Source: Ogataea parapolymorpha DL-1 (Eukaryota > Ascomycota > Pichiomycetes > Pichiales > Pichiaceae). Taken from it: a stretch of DNA of 64,000 nucleotides. Shown here piece after piece: positions 10,261 through 22,025 of the stretch. Below the pieces are notes generated by a model, which saw nothing but the letters and a program-made list of their open reading frames with translations, ran no database searches and was not told the DNA's origin. Both the position numbers and the translations under genes were made by a program. The stretch covers positions 186,001 to 250,000 of the forward strand of contig NC_027860.1 in assembly GCF_000187245.1 (NCBI RefSeq). The letters are read 5' to 3'. Every line of letters begins with the position of its first letter. Within the stretch, counting starts at the first letter, position 1.

Positions 10261-12848
10261 ATGGGTACGTATGCCACTGTGCTGCGATCGCAGCGTTTTG
10301 ATGCTGAAAAACTAACTTTTTAGTTAACTTCACTGTTGAACAAATCAGAGAGTTAATGGACAAGGTTACGAATGTTCGTAACATGTCCGTTATCGCTCAC
10401 GTCGATCACGGAAAATCGACTCTGACTGACTCTCTGGTCCAGAGAGCCGGTATCATTTCTGCTGCCAAGGCTGGTGAGGCCAGATTTACCGATACCAGAA
10501 AGGACGAGCAAGAAAGAGGTATCACCATCAAGTCCACCGCCATCTCTCTTTACTCCGAGATGGAAGACGAGGATGTGAAGGAGATCAAGCAAAAGACTGA
10601 TGGTAACAAGTTCTTGATCAACTTGATCGACTCGCCAGGTCACGTTGACTTCTCCTCCGAAGTCACTGCGGCCCTGAGAGTTACCGACGGTGCTTTGGTT
10701 GTCGTTGACTGTGTTGAGGGTGTGTGTGTCCAGACCGAGACTGTGTTGAGACAGGCCCTTGGTGAGAGAATCAAGCCGGTCGTTGTCATCAACAAGGTCG
10801 ACAGAGCCATGTTGGAACTGCAAATCTCCAAGGAGGAGCTGTACCAATCTTTCTCTAGAACTGTTGAGTCTGTTAACGTCATCATCTCTACCTACGTCGA
10901 GCCAGTCTTGGGTGACGTCCAAGTTTACCCAGAGAAGGGTACCGTTGCTTTCGGTTCCGGTCTGCACGGATGGGCCTTCACCATCAGACAATTCGCCGTC
11001 AGATACTCCAAGAAGTTCGGTGTTGACAGATCCAAGATGATGGAGAGATTGTGGGGTGACTCCTACTTCAACCCAAAGACCAAGAAATGGTCTAACAAGG
11101 ACAGAGACGCTTCTGGACAGCCATTGGAGAGAGCCTTCAACATGTTCGTTCTGGACCCAATTTTCAGACTGTTCTCCGCTATCATGAACTTCAAGAAGGA
11201 TGAGATTCCAGTCCTGCTTGAGAAACTCGAGATCACCTTGAAGGGTGAGGAGAAGGAGCTGGAGGGTAAGGCTCTCCTGAAGGTCGTCATGAGAAAGTTC
11301 TTGCCAGCTGCTGATGCCCTTCTCGAGATGATTGTTATCCACTTGCCATCTCCAGTCACTGCCCAATTCTACAGAGCTGAGACCTTGTACGAAGGTCCAT
11401 CCGACGACGCCTCTTGTTTGGCCATCAAGAACTGTGACCCTAAGGCCGACTTGATGCTTTACGTGTCCAAGATGGTTCCTACCTCTGATAAGGGTAGATT
11501 CTACGCTTTCGGTAGAGTTTTCGCTGGTACTGTTAAGTCCGGTATGAAGGTCAGAATCCAAGGTCCAAACTACGTTCCAGGTAAGAAGGACGACCTGTTC
11601 ATCAAGGCTATCCAGAGAACCGTGTTGATGATGGGAAGATTCGTCGAGGCTATCGACGACTGTCCAGCTGGTAACATTGTTGGTTTGGTTGGTATTGACC
11701 AGTTCTTGCTCAAGTCCGGTACTCTGACCACCAACGAGGCTTCTCACAACATGAAGGTCATGAAGTTCTCTGTCTCTCCGGTCGTCGAGGTCGCCGTTGA
11801 GGTCAAGAACGGTAACGATCTTCCAAAGCTGGTCGAGGGTCTCAAGAGATTGTCCAAGTCTGACCCATGTGTTTTGACTTCTATCTCTCCATCTGGTGAG
11901 CACATTGTTGCTGCCACCGGTGAGTTGCACTTGGAGATTTGTCTGTCCGACTTGGAGAACGACCACGCTGGTGTTCCATTGAAGGTTTCTCCACCAGTCG
12001 TCTCCTACAGAGAAACCGTTGAGGCTGAATCCAGAATTGTTGCCTTGTCCAAGTCTCCAAACAAGCACAACAGAATCTACCTGAAGGCCGAGCCAATGGA
12101 CGAGGAGGTTAGCCAAGCCATTGAGTCCGGAAAGATCAACGCCAGAGACGACTTCAAGCAGAGAGCCAGATTGATGGCCGACGAGTACGGTTGGGACGTT
12201 ACCGACGCCAGAAAGATCTGGTGTTTCGGTCCAGACGGTTCTGGTCCAAACGTTGTTGTCGACCAAACCAAGGCTGTCCAATACTTGCTTGAAATCAAGG
12301 ACCACGTCAACGCCGGTTTCCAATGGGCTACTAAGGAGGGTCCAATTCTTGGTGAGACCTTGAGAGGTGTCAGATTCAACATCATGGATGTGACCTTGCA
12401 CGCCGATGCTATCCACAGAGGTGCTGGTCAAATCATGCCAACGATGAGAAGAGCCACCTTTGCTGCCATGCTTTTGGCTGAGCCAAGAATCCAGGAGCCT
12501 GTCTTCCTGGTCGAGGTCCAATGTCCAGAGAACGCTATTGGTGGTATTTACTCTGTCCTGAACAAGAAGAGAGGACAAGTTGTTTCTGAAGAACAAAGAC
12601 CAGGTACCCCAATGTTCACTGTCAAGGCTTACTTGCCTGTCAACGAGTCTTTCGGTTTCACTGGTGAATTGAGACAAGCCACCGGTGGTCAAGCTTTCCC
12701 ACAAATGATCTTCGACCACTGGTCCACCATGAACGGTGACCCAACCGACAAGAACACCAAGCCTGGTGAAATTGTTACTACCACCAGAAAGAGAAGAGGT
12801 ATGAAAGAGGAAGTTCCAGGCTACGAAGAATACTACGACAAGTTGTAA
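10261..12848 (+). CDS. EFT1: Translation elongation factor 2 (spliced)
   Basis: EF-2 is the GTPase that translocates peptidyl-tRNA on the ribosome. The coding exons are 10261-10264 (ATGG) and 10324-12848, joined across a 59-nt intron. Splicing yields [15 protein letters not shown] and a total of 842 aa, the same length as the S. cerevisiae protein. Without splicing the first in-frame ATG is 10356 and the conserved N-terminus is lost. Visible motifs: P-loop AHVDHGKST, the switch segment [10 protein letters not shown], the NKVD GTP-specificity motif, and [15 protein letters not shown] with the diphthamide histidine (H699 in yeast numbering). Codon use is extremely biased: from 10356 to the stop there is no TTA, CTA or TCA codon, so the opposite strand is also open. 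The 3' end faces NTO1 across 62 bp. The EFT1/EFT2 symbol choice is arbitrary. Confidence 0.97.
10265..10323 (+). other. EF-2 intron (59 nt)
   Basis: 5' splice site GTACGT at 10265, branch site CTAAC at 10312-10316, acceptor TAG at 10321-10323. The branch A is 8 nt from the final G. It splits codon 2 after a 4-nt first exon. Confidence 0.93.
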
Positions 12849-12910
12849 GCGACATGTTTTTGATATATACTTGGATTTAATCAGACACAATTCCTATTTT
12901 TACCGTAGTT

Positions 12911-15052
12911 TCATCCTTTGACTTGGAAGTCAAGTCCTTCTGCCTGCACACCTGTGAACAATTTTCTGTTTCCCTTTAGCAACGCGCGCTCGGCTTTTTG
13001 GGCCCTGTCTATGGTTTGTGACCTGAGTCTCCTCCAATAATTGCGAATATGCCTATATATGGCACTGTGCGGATCGAAATTTTGTATGACATGATTATCC
13101 ACTGCGGTAAGGTCGTCAACAAGCTCGCTGACTAGTTGATATTCATAATTGTCAACCTTTTCCACTATTCGCCTGATAGAAGGCACGTTGGAATCTTCAA
13201 AAGTTGTCGAAATTATGGCATTGTTTCTGTCGTGTTTGAGGAATTGATCCAATAATTCCTTAATCAAATATTGCATCGGCAGGTAATATATTTCCATCTG
13301 GTCAAGCAGTTCTTTGGTAGACTTGAGCTCAAGTTTTGCCTTTTTCAGGGATAGAGAGGATATCTCTGCTAGTCTGGCTATGTCCTGCTTGATCAAGTCT
13401 AGAGCCTGAAGACGCTCGTCGATCTCCTCGTTCGTGAGAACACCGAGATTTGCCGTGTCCGGACGTCTGATCAGGGGACCTCCAGTTGCCTCGCGTTTCA
13501 GAGTCCAATACTTTGCAAACTCATATAAATAATTAATATCTTGTGGAATTCTGTAGCTCTGGAGCATCTTGTCCAACTTCTTAATCACAACAAGAGGAAG
13601 GATAGGGGCTCCGCGCACGGTCTTCCATTTGAACCAGTGATTTTTCGTGTCCTTCAACTCCTTTTTCTCGGCTTTGCTAATCACAATTTTGTTTCCTGAG
13701 TCTCGGTTCTTCCCCGTGCTGTAGTAAAGTTTGGTTTTTTGGATCCCTTGCTTTGTGTCATGATAAAAATCCCACTCTTTTGGAGAATGTCTATCGCAGT
13801 ACGACACAACGGTGCTCTTATCATGGATAGCTGTTTGGACTCCTTGTTTCATCTCCATATAAAAGTCTGAGCGTCGCGCACATGTAACGTGGTACGCGAC
13901 TGAACAACTGGGCTTGGAACACTGGATACACGCTCCAACTTTCTGACGACATATATAACAAGTGAGCTTCCAGCGACTTCGCGGAATATTGCCGATCCCC
14001 TCGATCGGCTCCATATAGATAGGGTTGGCAAAATATAGTTCGTTTATCCACAATGTACAGATCACGTGGCCCCATCCGCCGTTGTCTGTCTGCTTAAACG
14101 CACCCGTGACACTAGGGCAAAATAGGCATCTGTTCTTTTGATTTCGGGCAATGAGGCACTTTCGACACAGCCAGGGACCCTCTGGAATAAATGCAACACC
14201 ATAACATTCCTGATGAACAGCTATATCGCAGCCGTCGCAGAACACAATGGCGTTCGAGTTGTCGCACTCATTCCTATTGCAAACGGCACAGCACTGATCT
14301 TCCTCTGGAGCAGCTCCTATCCCATCATCGGATCCATACAGCTGGGCATGGAGCTGGGCCTGTTCTTCGTTTTGATGCTCGTTTTTTATTTTGGGTGGCA
14401 GCAGCTTCTCGATGAAGCACCATTCCATTTCGAAATAAGTCATTATGACCTCAAAAAGCTCCAGAGAAATATGCTTGCCATCTTTGGCAAGTCTTGCATT
14501 GACATGTTCAAGGTAACTCGCGTCCTGCTCGTCCATGTCATACAGAGAACGCACTTTCTGGTCTAAGGTAAGACCGTCGGTAATGAGGCCGTCTCCTCGG
14601 TCTGTTGGCCGCCAAAAGGTCGGCTTTTGCACAGTTTTGTTGCCATTGTAGCCAAACTGGATCATACTTCTAGCAACAGGAGGTTCTTCTGTATGTTGAT
14701 CCGGCATTTTCCTGAAAGACGGTCTTTTCAGCCGTGTCAAAATTTCCCGGTCCTGTCGTTTCCTTTTCAGCCTGTACTCCTCATACTCGTCATCGGCCCT
14801 GCTCTCTTTCACCAGGACAGGCAACGGCTCAAACTCATCGAGACCCTCGTAGTAGTCTGTGAAATTTTGTTCCTCACGGGGTTTAGACACCTCCAAGTAC
14901 TCATCTCTCTCCACGGGCCGAGGGCTCCTAGGCGTGGGCAACTTTCTAGGCGGAGACGTCTCTGAGTCGCTATCCAGTAGACGCGGAGCGAGTCTTCGCC
15001 GCCGAAGACTCTTGCGGACTATTGGAGACGGGCGTTCGCGCAGGATGGCCAT
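12911..15052 (-). CDS. NTO1: PHD-finger subunit of the NuA3 histone acetyltransferase complex
   Basis: The 713-aa product starts at MAILRERPSP (ATG at 15052); the frame is open further upstream but has no ATG there. The first PHD finger lies at about residues 253-303 (CCAVCNRNEC ... FCDGCDIAVHQECYG ... WLCRKC). An extended PHD with zinc knuckle follows at about 306-396 (CLFCPSVTGAFK ... WGHVICTLW ... CYICRQKVGACIQC ... AYHVTCARR). This PZP arrangement is that of the BRPF/JADE family, whose budding-yeast member is Nto1. Nto1 links the Sas3 acetyltransferase to methylated histone H3. The N-terminal 100 residues are Arg/Pro-rich and disordered. It is divergent from the gene at 15482. Confidence 0.9.
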   Translation of the reverse strand: MAILRERPSPIVRKSLRRRRLAPRLLDSDSETSPPRKLPTPRSPRPVERDEYLEVSKPREEQNFTDYYEGLDEFEPLPVLVKESRADDEYEEYRLKRKRQDREILTRLKRPSFRKMPDQHTEEPPVARSMIQFGYNGNKTVQKPTFWRPTDRGDGLITDGLTLDQKVRSLYDMDEQDASYLEHVNARLAKDGKHISLELFEVIMTYFEMEWCFIEKLLPPKIKNEHQNEEQAQLHAQLYGSDDGIGAAPEEDQCCAVCNRNECDNSNAIVFCDGCDIAVHQECYGVAFIPEGPWLCRKCLIARNQKNRCLFCPSVTGAFKQTDNGGWGHVICTLWINELYFANPIYMEPIEGIGNIPRSRWKLTCYICRQKVGACIQCSKPSCSVAYHVTCARRSDFYMEMKQGVQTAIHDKSTVVSYCDRHSPKEWDFYHDTKQGIQKTKLYYSTGKNRDSGNKIVISKAEKKELKDTKNHWFKWKTVRGAPILPLVVIKKLDKMLQSYRIPQDINYLYEFAKYWTLKREATGGPLIRRPDTANLGVLTNEEIDERLQALDLIKQDIARLAEISSLSLKKAKLELKSTKELLDQMEIYYLPMQYLIKELLDQFLKHDRNNAIISTTFEDSNVPSIRRIVEKVDNYEYQLVSELVDDLTAVDNHVIQNFDPHSAIYRHIRNYWRRLRSQTIDRAQKAERALLKGNRKLFTGVQAEGLDFQVKG

Positions 15053-15481
15053 AAACAAAATGAGGTTGGTAAATTTTGGGCGTCTCACATCTTTACACCA
15101 GAAGATAAAATCGGGGCAGGTATAGTAGGAGGCGGTAACGGAGGCGGGCCGGCCGCGGAACAAGAGACAAAGATGCGGCTATGTTTTTATGCTGTGTGTG
15201 TCTACCTCCTGTTTCATCTTGTTTGACTATACAGCTCACCGTGACCATCTTCCAGATTTAACCGTTGTGCCTTATTATTTTGCTATTATTTTAGTGCATA
15301 TTTTTAACGAGTGTTGTGCCTGCAGCAAACAAACTGGACGAGGCCCCAAGTGAAATTCGACCACTTTTTCACGTCCTTCCGAGTTGCATTCAAGTAGGAG
15401 CAGCTCCGATTTTGGAAATGTGCGATTATCTGTATTCTGCAACCACCTGATGAAAAAGCCTATGGTTTAGTCAACTTTGTT
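15053..15481. other. NTO1 / 15482-gene divergent intergenic region
   Basis: 429 bp of AT-rich sequence between two divergent start codons. I see no RNA gene or strong known motif. Confidence 0.5.
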
Positions 15482-16729
15482 ATGGATATAGAAAACAACC
15501 ATTCGGTTGCTGAGAGCGCAAGACAGGGACCAAAAAGGAGGTTGTCACATCTCTTCAGACGTCGGTCACTGTCCTCTTCGCCACGAACTTCAAAGCTCAA
15601 ACTCAAGGATGTTCTGGTGCCATACCAGCTAGGCAATTTGGAGGTGGACAGTAGCTACCAAGAGTTCAAGTCACAAGTGTCAAAGGAGTCGAAATACTCA
15701 CAAATTGTGCGACTGGCCGAACGACAGTCGCAACTTGTTTCAAACCGCTCTTCTTCCAATGTTGTAGATCAAGAACCAAGAGATCATTCAGCGTCGCTCA
15801 CCTCGTTCGGATCAAGTGTCCACATAGAAGAGGCCGTCCCAGTCACAGCCATATCACCAAGTCCAGTACGGCCCCTCATCAGTGTTCCTCCATTACCTGC
15901 CCCTTCTCCGAAAAAAGCGACTTCCATTGGCACTGAAAACAATTCCCCAGTGCCACAAAAATTTATCCTTGTGGATCGGCCCGATTGCGAAGGATCCCCA
16001 AAAATCCCACATAAGCAAAAGGACGCGCAAAACCCTTTTTCATTTGAAAACCAGTCCTCTTCTGTGTCGCCTGACAGATTATCGTTAAGGGATCAAACAG
16101 GAGAAATACTCAATCTGTACCAGAATTACGCAGCTGGTGAGATGGGAGCCAACGCATCGAGAGAGTCAATCGTCGGAGACCACGAAATAAAAACCAGTAC
16201 AAATACGCCTAAAAAAGAGCCCGGCGCTATTGGCGTTCCCGCCACACCCCAATCACTGCACCGCGATATCTCTTCCAGCAGTTACCCCGTGAGCAGTTTT
16301 GCCACACCGCGTCTGGACGAGGACAACGAATGTTTCATTGACTGGAGCGACTCCGATGGGCCAGAACGACGCGACTCCGGAAAACGGATCGTCGAGACGT
16401 TCCGAAGCCTGTCGATTTCGAAGCGGTCGAAAAATAGTCCGCGCTCAAGCCAGCCCAGCTCTAAGCGAGCATCCATAGTGACCTCCGCCATATCGACTCC
16501 ACGACTTGCCTCATCAACTACCGAGTTACCCGAGAAACTGGTTTTGCGGTCACCATTCCGAAGCCATTCCGAGCAGCTACCAACGTCACCGCATCGGTCG
16601 GTAAACCCTCCGGAAGAGCCACAGCTTGCTTCTCCCAGGCCGCCAAGCCGTCCTCGGTCTGCAAGTATCGGTGTGGATACAACAAAGCCCACTAGAGCCC
16701 AGCCCAATTTCAAATACTACTACATGTAG
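15482..16729 (+). CDS. Unrecognised Ser/Pro-rich disordered protein, 415 aa
   Basis: I do not recognise this protein. It is rich in Ser, Pro and Arg with many S/T-P and RRxS patterns (for example RRLSHLFRRRSLSSSPR near the N-terminus), which suggests a phosphorylated, mostly disordered regulatory or scaffold protein. The most ordered-looking segment is residues about 40-85 (LKLKDVLVPYQLGNLEVDSS onward). There is no membrane segment, signal peptide or zinc motif. It sits 96 bp upstream of the RTG3-like gene in the same direction. Function is unknown; coding status is likely because the frame is long and begins at a clean ATG. Confidence 0.7.
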   Translation: MDIENNHSVAESARQGPKRRLSHLFRRRSLSSSPRTSKLKLKDVLVPYQLGNLEVDSSYQEFKSQVSKESKYSQIVRLAERQSQLVSNRSSSNVVDQEPRDHSASLTSFGSSVHIEEAVPVTAISPSPVRPLISVPPLPAPSPKKATSIGTENNSPVPQKFILVDRPDCEGSPKIPHKQKDAQNPFSFENQSSSVSPDRLSLRDQTGEILNLYQNYAAGEMGANASRESIVGDHEIKTSTNTPKKEPGAIGVPATPQSLHRDISSSSYPVSSFATPRLDEDNECFIDWSDSDGPERRDSGKRIVETFRSLSISKRSKNSPRSSQPSSKRASIVTSAISTPRLASSTTELPEKLVLRSPFRSHSEQLPTSPHRSVNPPEEPQLASPRPPSRPRSASIGVDTTKPTRAQPNFKYYYM

Positions 16730-16825
16730 CGTCCGCCTTTTTTATATTATGTAATGCTAACAGAAATAAACATATTAATATAATCTTTACAAAACACTTT
16801 TATTTAACCATTACAGCTTGCCAGC

Positions 16826-17944
16826 ATGGACAAGAATGAAATATTTCTTCCTCCGTCAAATGGCGACCAGAATTACCAAGACACTCTAGAGCAACTCGAC
16901 CAATTTGTTGACAGCTTAAACGCACAGGGATTGCCAAATAATCAACCACAGGAGCATCCGTCACCGTTCGGGTTCCACGAGTACAAAAATGCCCCCGCTT
17001 TGAACATAGATGCTTCGGACTTTGAGCCGTGGGAGAACGGCCAATCTTTCAGCGCTAACGATTTTTCTGAGGCCGCCTTGAGCCCGCAAGGTCTTCCTCC
17101 CGTGGAAAGGTCGGTAAGCATTGGAGGTGCCAGCGTGCACAGTAACAGCTATCAATACCCATCTCCACAGGTACATCCGCTGCTGTCGACATCGATGAAC
17201 CGGCGCTCAAACAGCATCAGCAATCAGGGCCGCAGCTACAGCTCCCAATTTGGTACTTCGTTGAACAACCTTATTTCCCCAGCGTCTACCTACGATGGAC
17301 TTCTAGACTCCCCTTATGGTTCGTACCAAGGCGGGAGCTTTACAGATTCCTATTTGAAATCCCCGATTAATTCTCCGTCTCACAAATCGATTGGGTCGCC
17401 TGCGTCAATTGGCACACACATGAACCCCAAAAACGCCTTAAGCAAAGAGAGCAAACTCAGTCGCCGCCGAGAGCTACACAATGCCGTAGAAAGACGACGC
17501 AGAGACTTGATCAAGGAGAAAATAAAAGAACTGGGCACTCTTATTCCACCCTCACTACTGAATAATTTCACCAAGTCGAAGAACAACCCCAATAAAGAGA
17601 TAAAGGCTAACAAGAGCACCATTTTGACTAAATCTATTGAGTACATAGGTTATCTGAGAGAGATCTCGGGTAGCCAGGATGAAAGACTCACTTTGTTGCG
17701 ACAACGAATTGATGAACTGTCTGCAGGAACGACCTCGGAGCCGCCAAAGTATCAGCCACCAGCACAGCCCGTTTCCCAAATTCAGCGAACTCAATCACCG
17801 GAGTATGACGAGTCGTACTCAACACCGGACGCGGGGTCGTCTGAGGAGCCGAAACCGGATTTCCAGGATTTCAAGGTGGAGGATCCCGAAGCGTTTTTCC
17901 AAGAGTTGTTGAAGGAGCCTGCCGGTCAAACGTGGATGACATAA
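16826..17944 (+). CDS. RTG3: bHLH transcription factor, Rtg3-like
   Basis: The 372-aa protein carries a basic helix-loop-helix domain at about residues 208-285: RRELHNAVERRRRDLIKEK basic/helix 1, GTLIPPSLLN loop, and a second helix through SIEYIGYLREI. The basic region with H-N-x-x-E-R-R-R-R and the LIPPSLLN loop most resemble S. cerevisiae Rtg3. Rtg3 with Rtg1 activates mitochondrial retrograde and nitrogen-responsive genes. The N-terminal half is Ser/Asn/Gln-rich, typical of an activation or regulatory region, and the C-terminus is acidic. Assignment to Rtg3 rather than another yeast bHLH protein is likely but not certain. Confidence 0.78.
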   Translation: MDKNEIFLPPSNGDQNYQDTLEQLDQFVDSLNAQGLPNNQPQEHPSPFGFHEYKNAPALNIDASDFEPWENGQSFSANDFSEAALSPQGLPPVERSVSIGGASVHSNSYQYPSPQVHPLLSTSMNRRSNSISNQGRSYSSQFGTSLNNLISPASTYDGLLDSPYGSYQGGSFTDSYLKSPINSPSHKSIGSPASIGTHMNPKNALSKESKLSRRRELHNAVERRRRDLIKEKIKELGTLIPPSLLNNFTKSKNNPNKEIKANKSTILTKSIEYIGYLREISGSQDERLTLLRQRIDELSAGTTSEPPKYQPPAQPVSQIQRTQSPEYDESYSTPDAGSSEEPKPDFQDFKVEDPEAFFQELLKEPAGQTWMT

Positions 17945-18005
17945 GCCAACAGATATTTTTTTTGGAGTTCGCTGAAACTAATTGTGGCAATAAAAATAAT
18001 CCGAT

Positions 18006-18638
18006 ATGTCAGGCAATGCTGAATTTCTATCGAATTGGCGCACAACACGAGGCGTCCAGGTCGGCGACGATACCGATGGAATAGCCAACAAGGCTAAAAG
18101 CATGTTCAGTGCGTTCACGGATAGAGTGCAAGAGGGATACAACTCAGCATACAATGCCCTCCCATTGCATAATCAAGATCTCGATGCACAGCAGGAGCCT
18201 TCCTGGTTTAAGCTCTCGAGATTCGAACGTCTCGTGTGCTTTTTCTGTTTTATTGCCGGCTCGATAGTGTGTTTTGGTCTGGGAATACTGCTATTCCCTG
18301 TTTTGACGTTAAAACCTCGCAAATTTGCCATGTTATGGACTCTGGGCTCGATCCTGTTTGTGCTAAGCTTTGGATGTTTGCAAGGACCTGTGGATTATTG
18401 TAAACATCTTGTATCCAAGGAAAGACTGCCTTTTACAGTGGTGTTTTTTGGCAGCGTTTTGAGCACGTTGTACTGCGCAGCGATCTTAAAGTCGACAATT
18501 CTCACTCTCATCACGGGAATCATTGAGATATTTGCTGTTCTCTACTACACATTGAGTTACTTCCCGTTCGGAGCGCAAGGATTTCAAATGGTGGCCACAA
18601 TGGGACTTCGACAGTTCAGTAGTGTTTTCGGGTTTTAG
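18006..18638 (+). CDS. SFT2: Sft2-type Golgi traffic membrane protein
   Basis: Sft2 is a small tetraspanning Golgi protein that acts with the syntaxin Sed5 in retrograde endosome-Golgi fusion. The 210-aa product (S. cerevisiae 215 aa) has a cytosolic N-terminus of about 75 residues, then LSRFERLVCFFCFIAGSIVC and three more hydrophobic helices. The loop motif FGCLQGPVDYCKHL and the TLSYFPFGAQG segment near the C-terminus are family features. The ATG at 18006 is 61 bp after the RTG3-like stop, and the next gene begins 78 bp downstream, so intergenic space is minimal. Confidence 0.92.
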   Translation: MSGNAEFLSNWRTTRGVQVGDDTDGIANKAKSMFSAFTDRVQEGYNSAYNALPLHNQDLDAQQEPSWFKLSRFERLVCFFCFIAGSIVCFGLGILLFPVLTLKPRKFAMLWTLGSILFVLSFGCLQGPVDYCKHLVSKERLPFTVVFFGSVLSTLYCAAILKSTILTLITGIIEIFAVLYYTLSYFPFGAQGFQMVATMGLRQFSSVFGF

Positions 18639-18716
18639 GTGTATATTACGGAGTAGATATTCAAATAATATTTAACGATTTATTTATTAATTATCATAGC
18701 CTACATACGAAGCAAC

Positions 18717-19209
18717 ATGTCAATTGCCCACGAAGCATCCTGTATCTTTTGCAAAATTATCAAGGGTAGGTACTCTAGCCTGGTCCAATGACCGGTTTAT
18801 AAAGTCTAATCAATTAGGTGAAATCCCATCTTTCAAGCTCCTCGAGACCAAATATTCCTATTCATTCTTGGACATCCAGCCAACTTCCAAAGGCCACCTA
18901 TTGGTGATTCCGAAGTACCACGGAGCCATGCTACACAACATCCCAGACGAGTACCTGGCTGACATTCTGCCAGTGACCAAAAAATTGGTCAAAGCTCTTG
19001 GCCTGGAAGTCACCACTCCCGACGAAGATGGCTACAACGTTCTGCAGAACAATGGCCGGATTGCTCACCAGGTGGTCGACCATGTGCACTTTCACCTGAT
19101 CCCAAAGCGGGACCCAGAGACGGGACTTGTTATCGGCTGGCCAGCAAGAAATGCAGACATGGGTGAGCTTTCCGAGTTTGCCAAGGAGCTCACAGCAAAA
19201 CTGGCCTAA
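18717..19209 (+). CDS. HNT1: HIT-family nucleotide hydrolase (spliced)
   Basis: This HINT-type adenosine 5'-monophosphoramidase hydrolyses AMP-lysine and AMP-NH2 substrates. Coding exons are 18717-18765 and 18818-19209, giving 146 aa. The splice joins ...CIFCKIIKG to EIPSFKLLET, restoring the invariant N-terminal zinc/HIT-fold segment; the unspliced frame has a stop just inside the intron. The catalytic HIT triad region is VDHVHFHLIP. S. cerevisiae HNT1 also contains an intron. The intron is 52 nt with a non-canonical CTAAT branch site. Confidence 0.93.
18766..18817 (+). other. HNT1 intron (52 nt)
   Basis: 5' splice site GTAGGT at 18766, branch CTAAT at 18806-18810, acceptor TAG at 18815-18817; the branch A is 8 nt from the final G. 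Confidence 0.9.
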
Positions 19210-19270
19210 ATTGGCCGCAGCACTTTCATACGTATAAAGTCCGATCAGCTCTGGTATTTGTGTAATTGAT

Positions 19271-19354
19271 GGTGGCAATGCCAGATAATTATGGCTCTTT
19301 TGGTGTAAGGATGATTTTCCACAAAATCTTGGATCTCCCAGTCTGAGTGGCAAA
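19271..19354. promoter_or_regulatory. Two PACE-like (Rpn4) sites upstream of CDC48
   Basis: GGTGGCAAT (19271-19279) and AGTGGCAAA (19346-19354) each differ by one base from the proteasome-associated control element GGTGGCAAA. They lie about 162 and 87 bp before the CDC48 ATG. Rpn4 control of CDC48 is known in S. cerevisiae; binding here is inferred. Confidence 0.5.
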
Positions 19355-19419
19355 AGCCAAATATTTCGTATTTGCCCTTGATCATTTAACATCTTTAGTT
19401 TTTCTGATTGTTCAATTGA

Positions 19420-21939
<2,520 letters not shown>

Positions 21940-22025
21940 GCATGAGAGGGGTGTATAGGCTTGACTAAGTTGTTAAGATATATTGATATTGAGTCCGGCT
22001 CAAAACTGTAAACATATATGTATCT

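Noticed and set aside
10353..12890. 845-codon antisense ORF across EF-2
   Set aside because: It is explained by the absence of TTA, CTA and TCA codons in the sense gene. The translation is low-complexity and matches no family.
15053..15163. N-terminal extension of NTO1 to 15163
   Set aside because: The extended frame starts from TTG, not ATG, and carries no family sequence; the ATG at 15052 is used instead.
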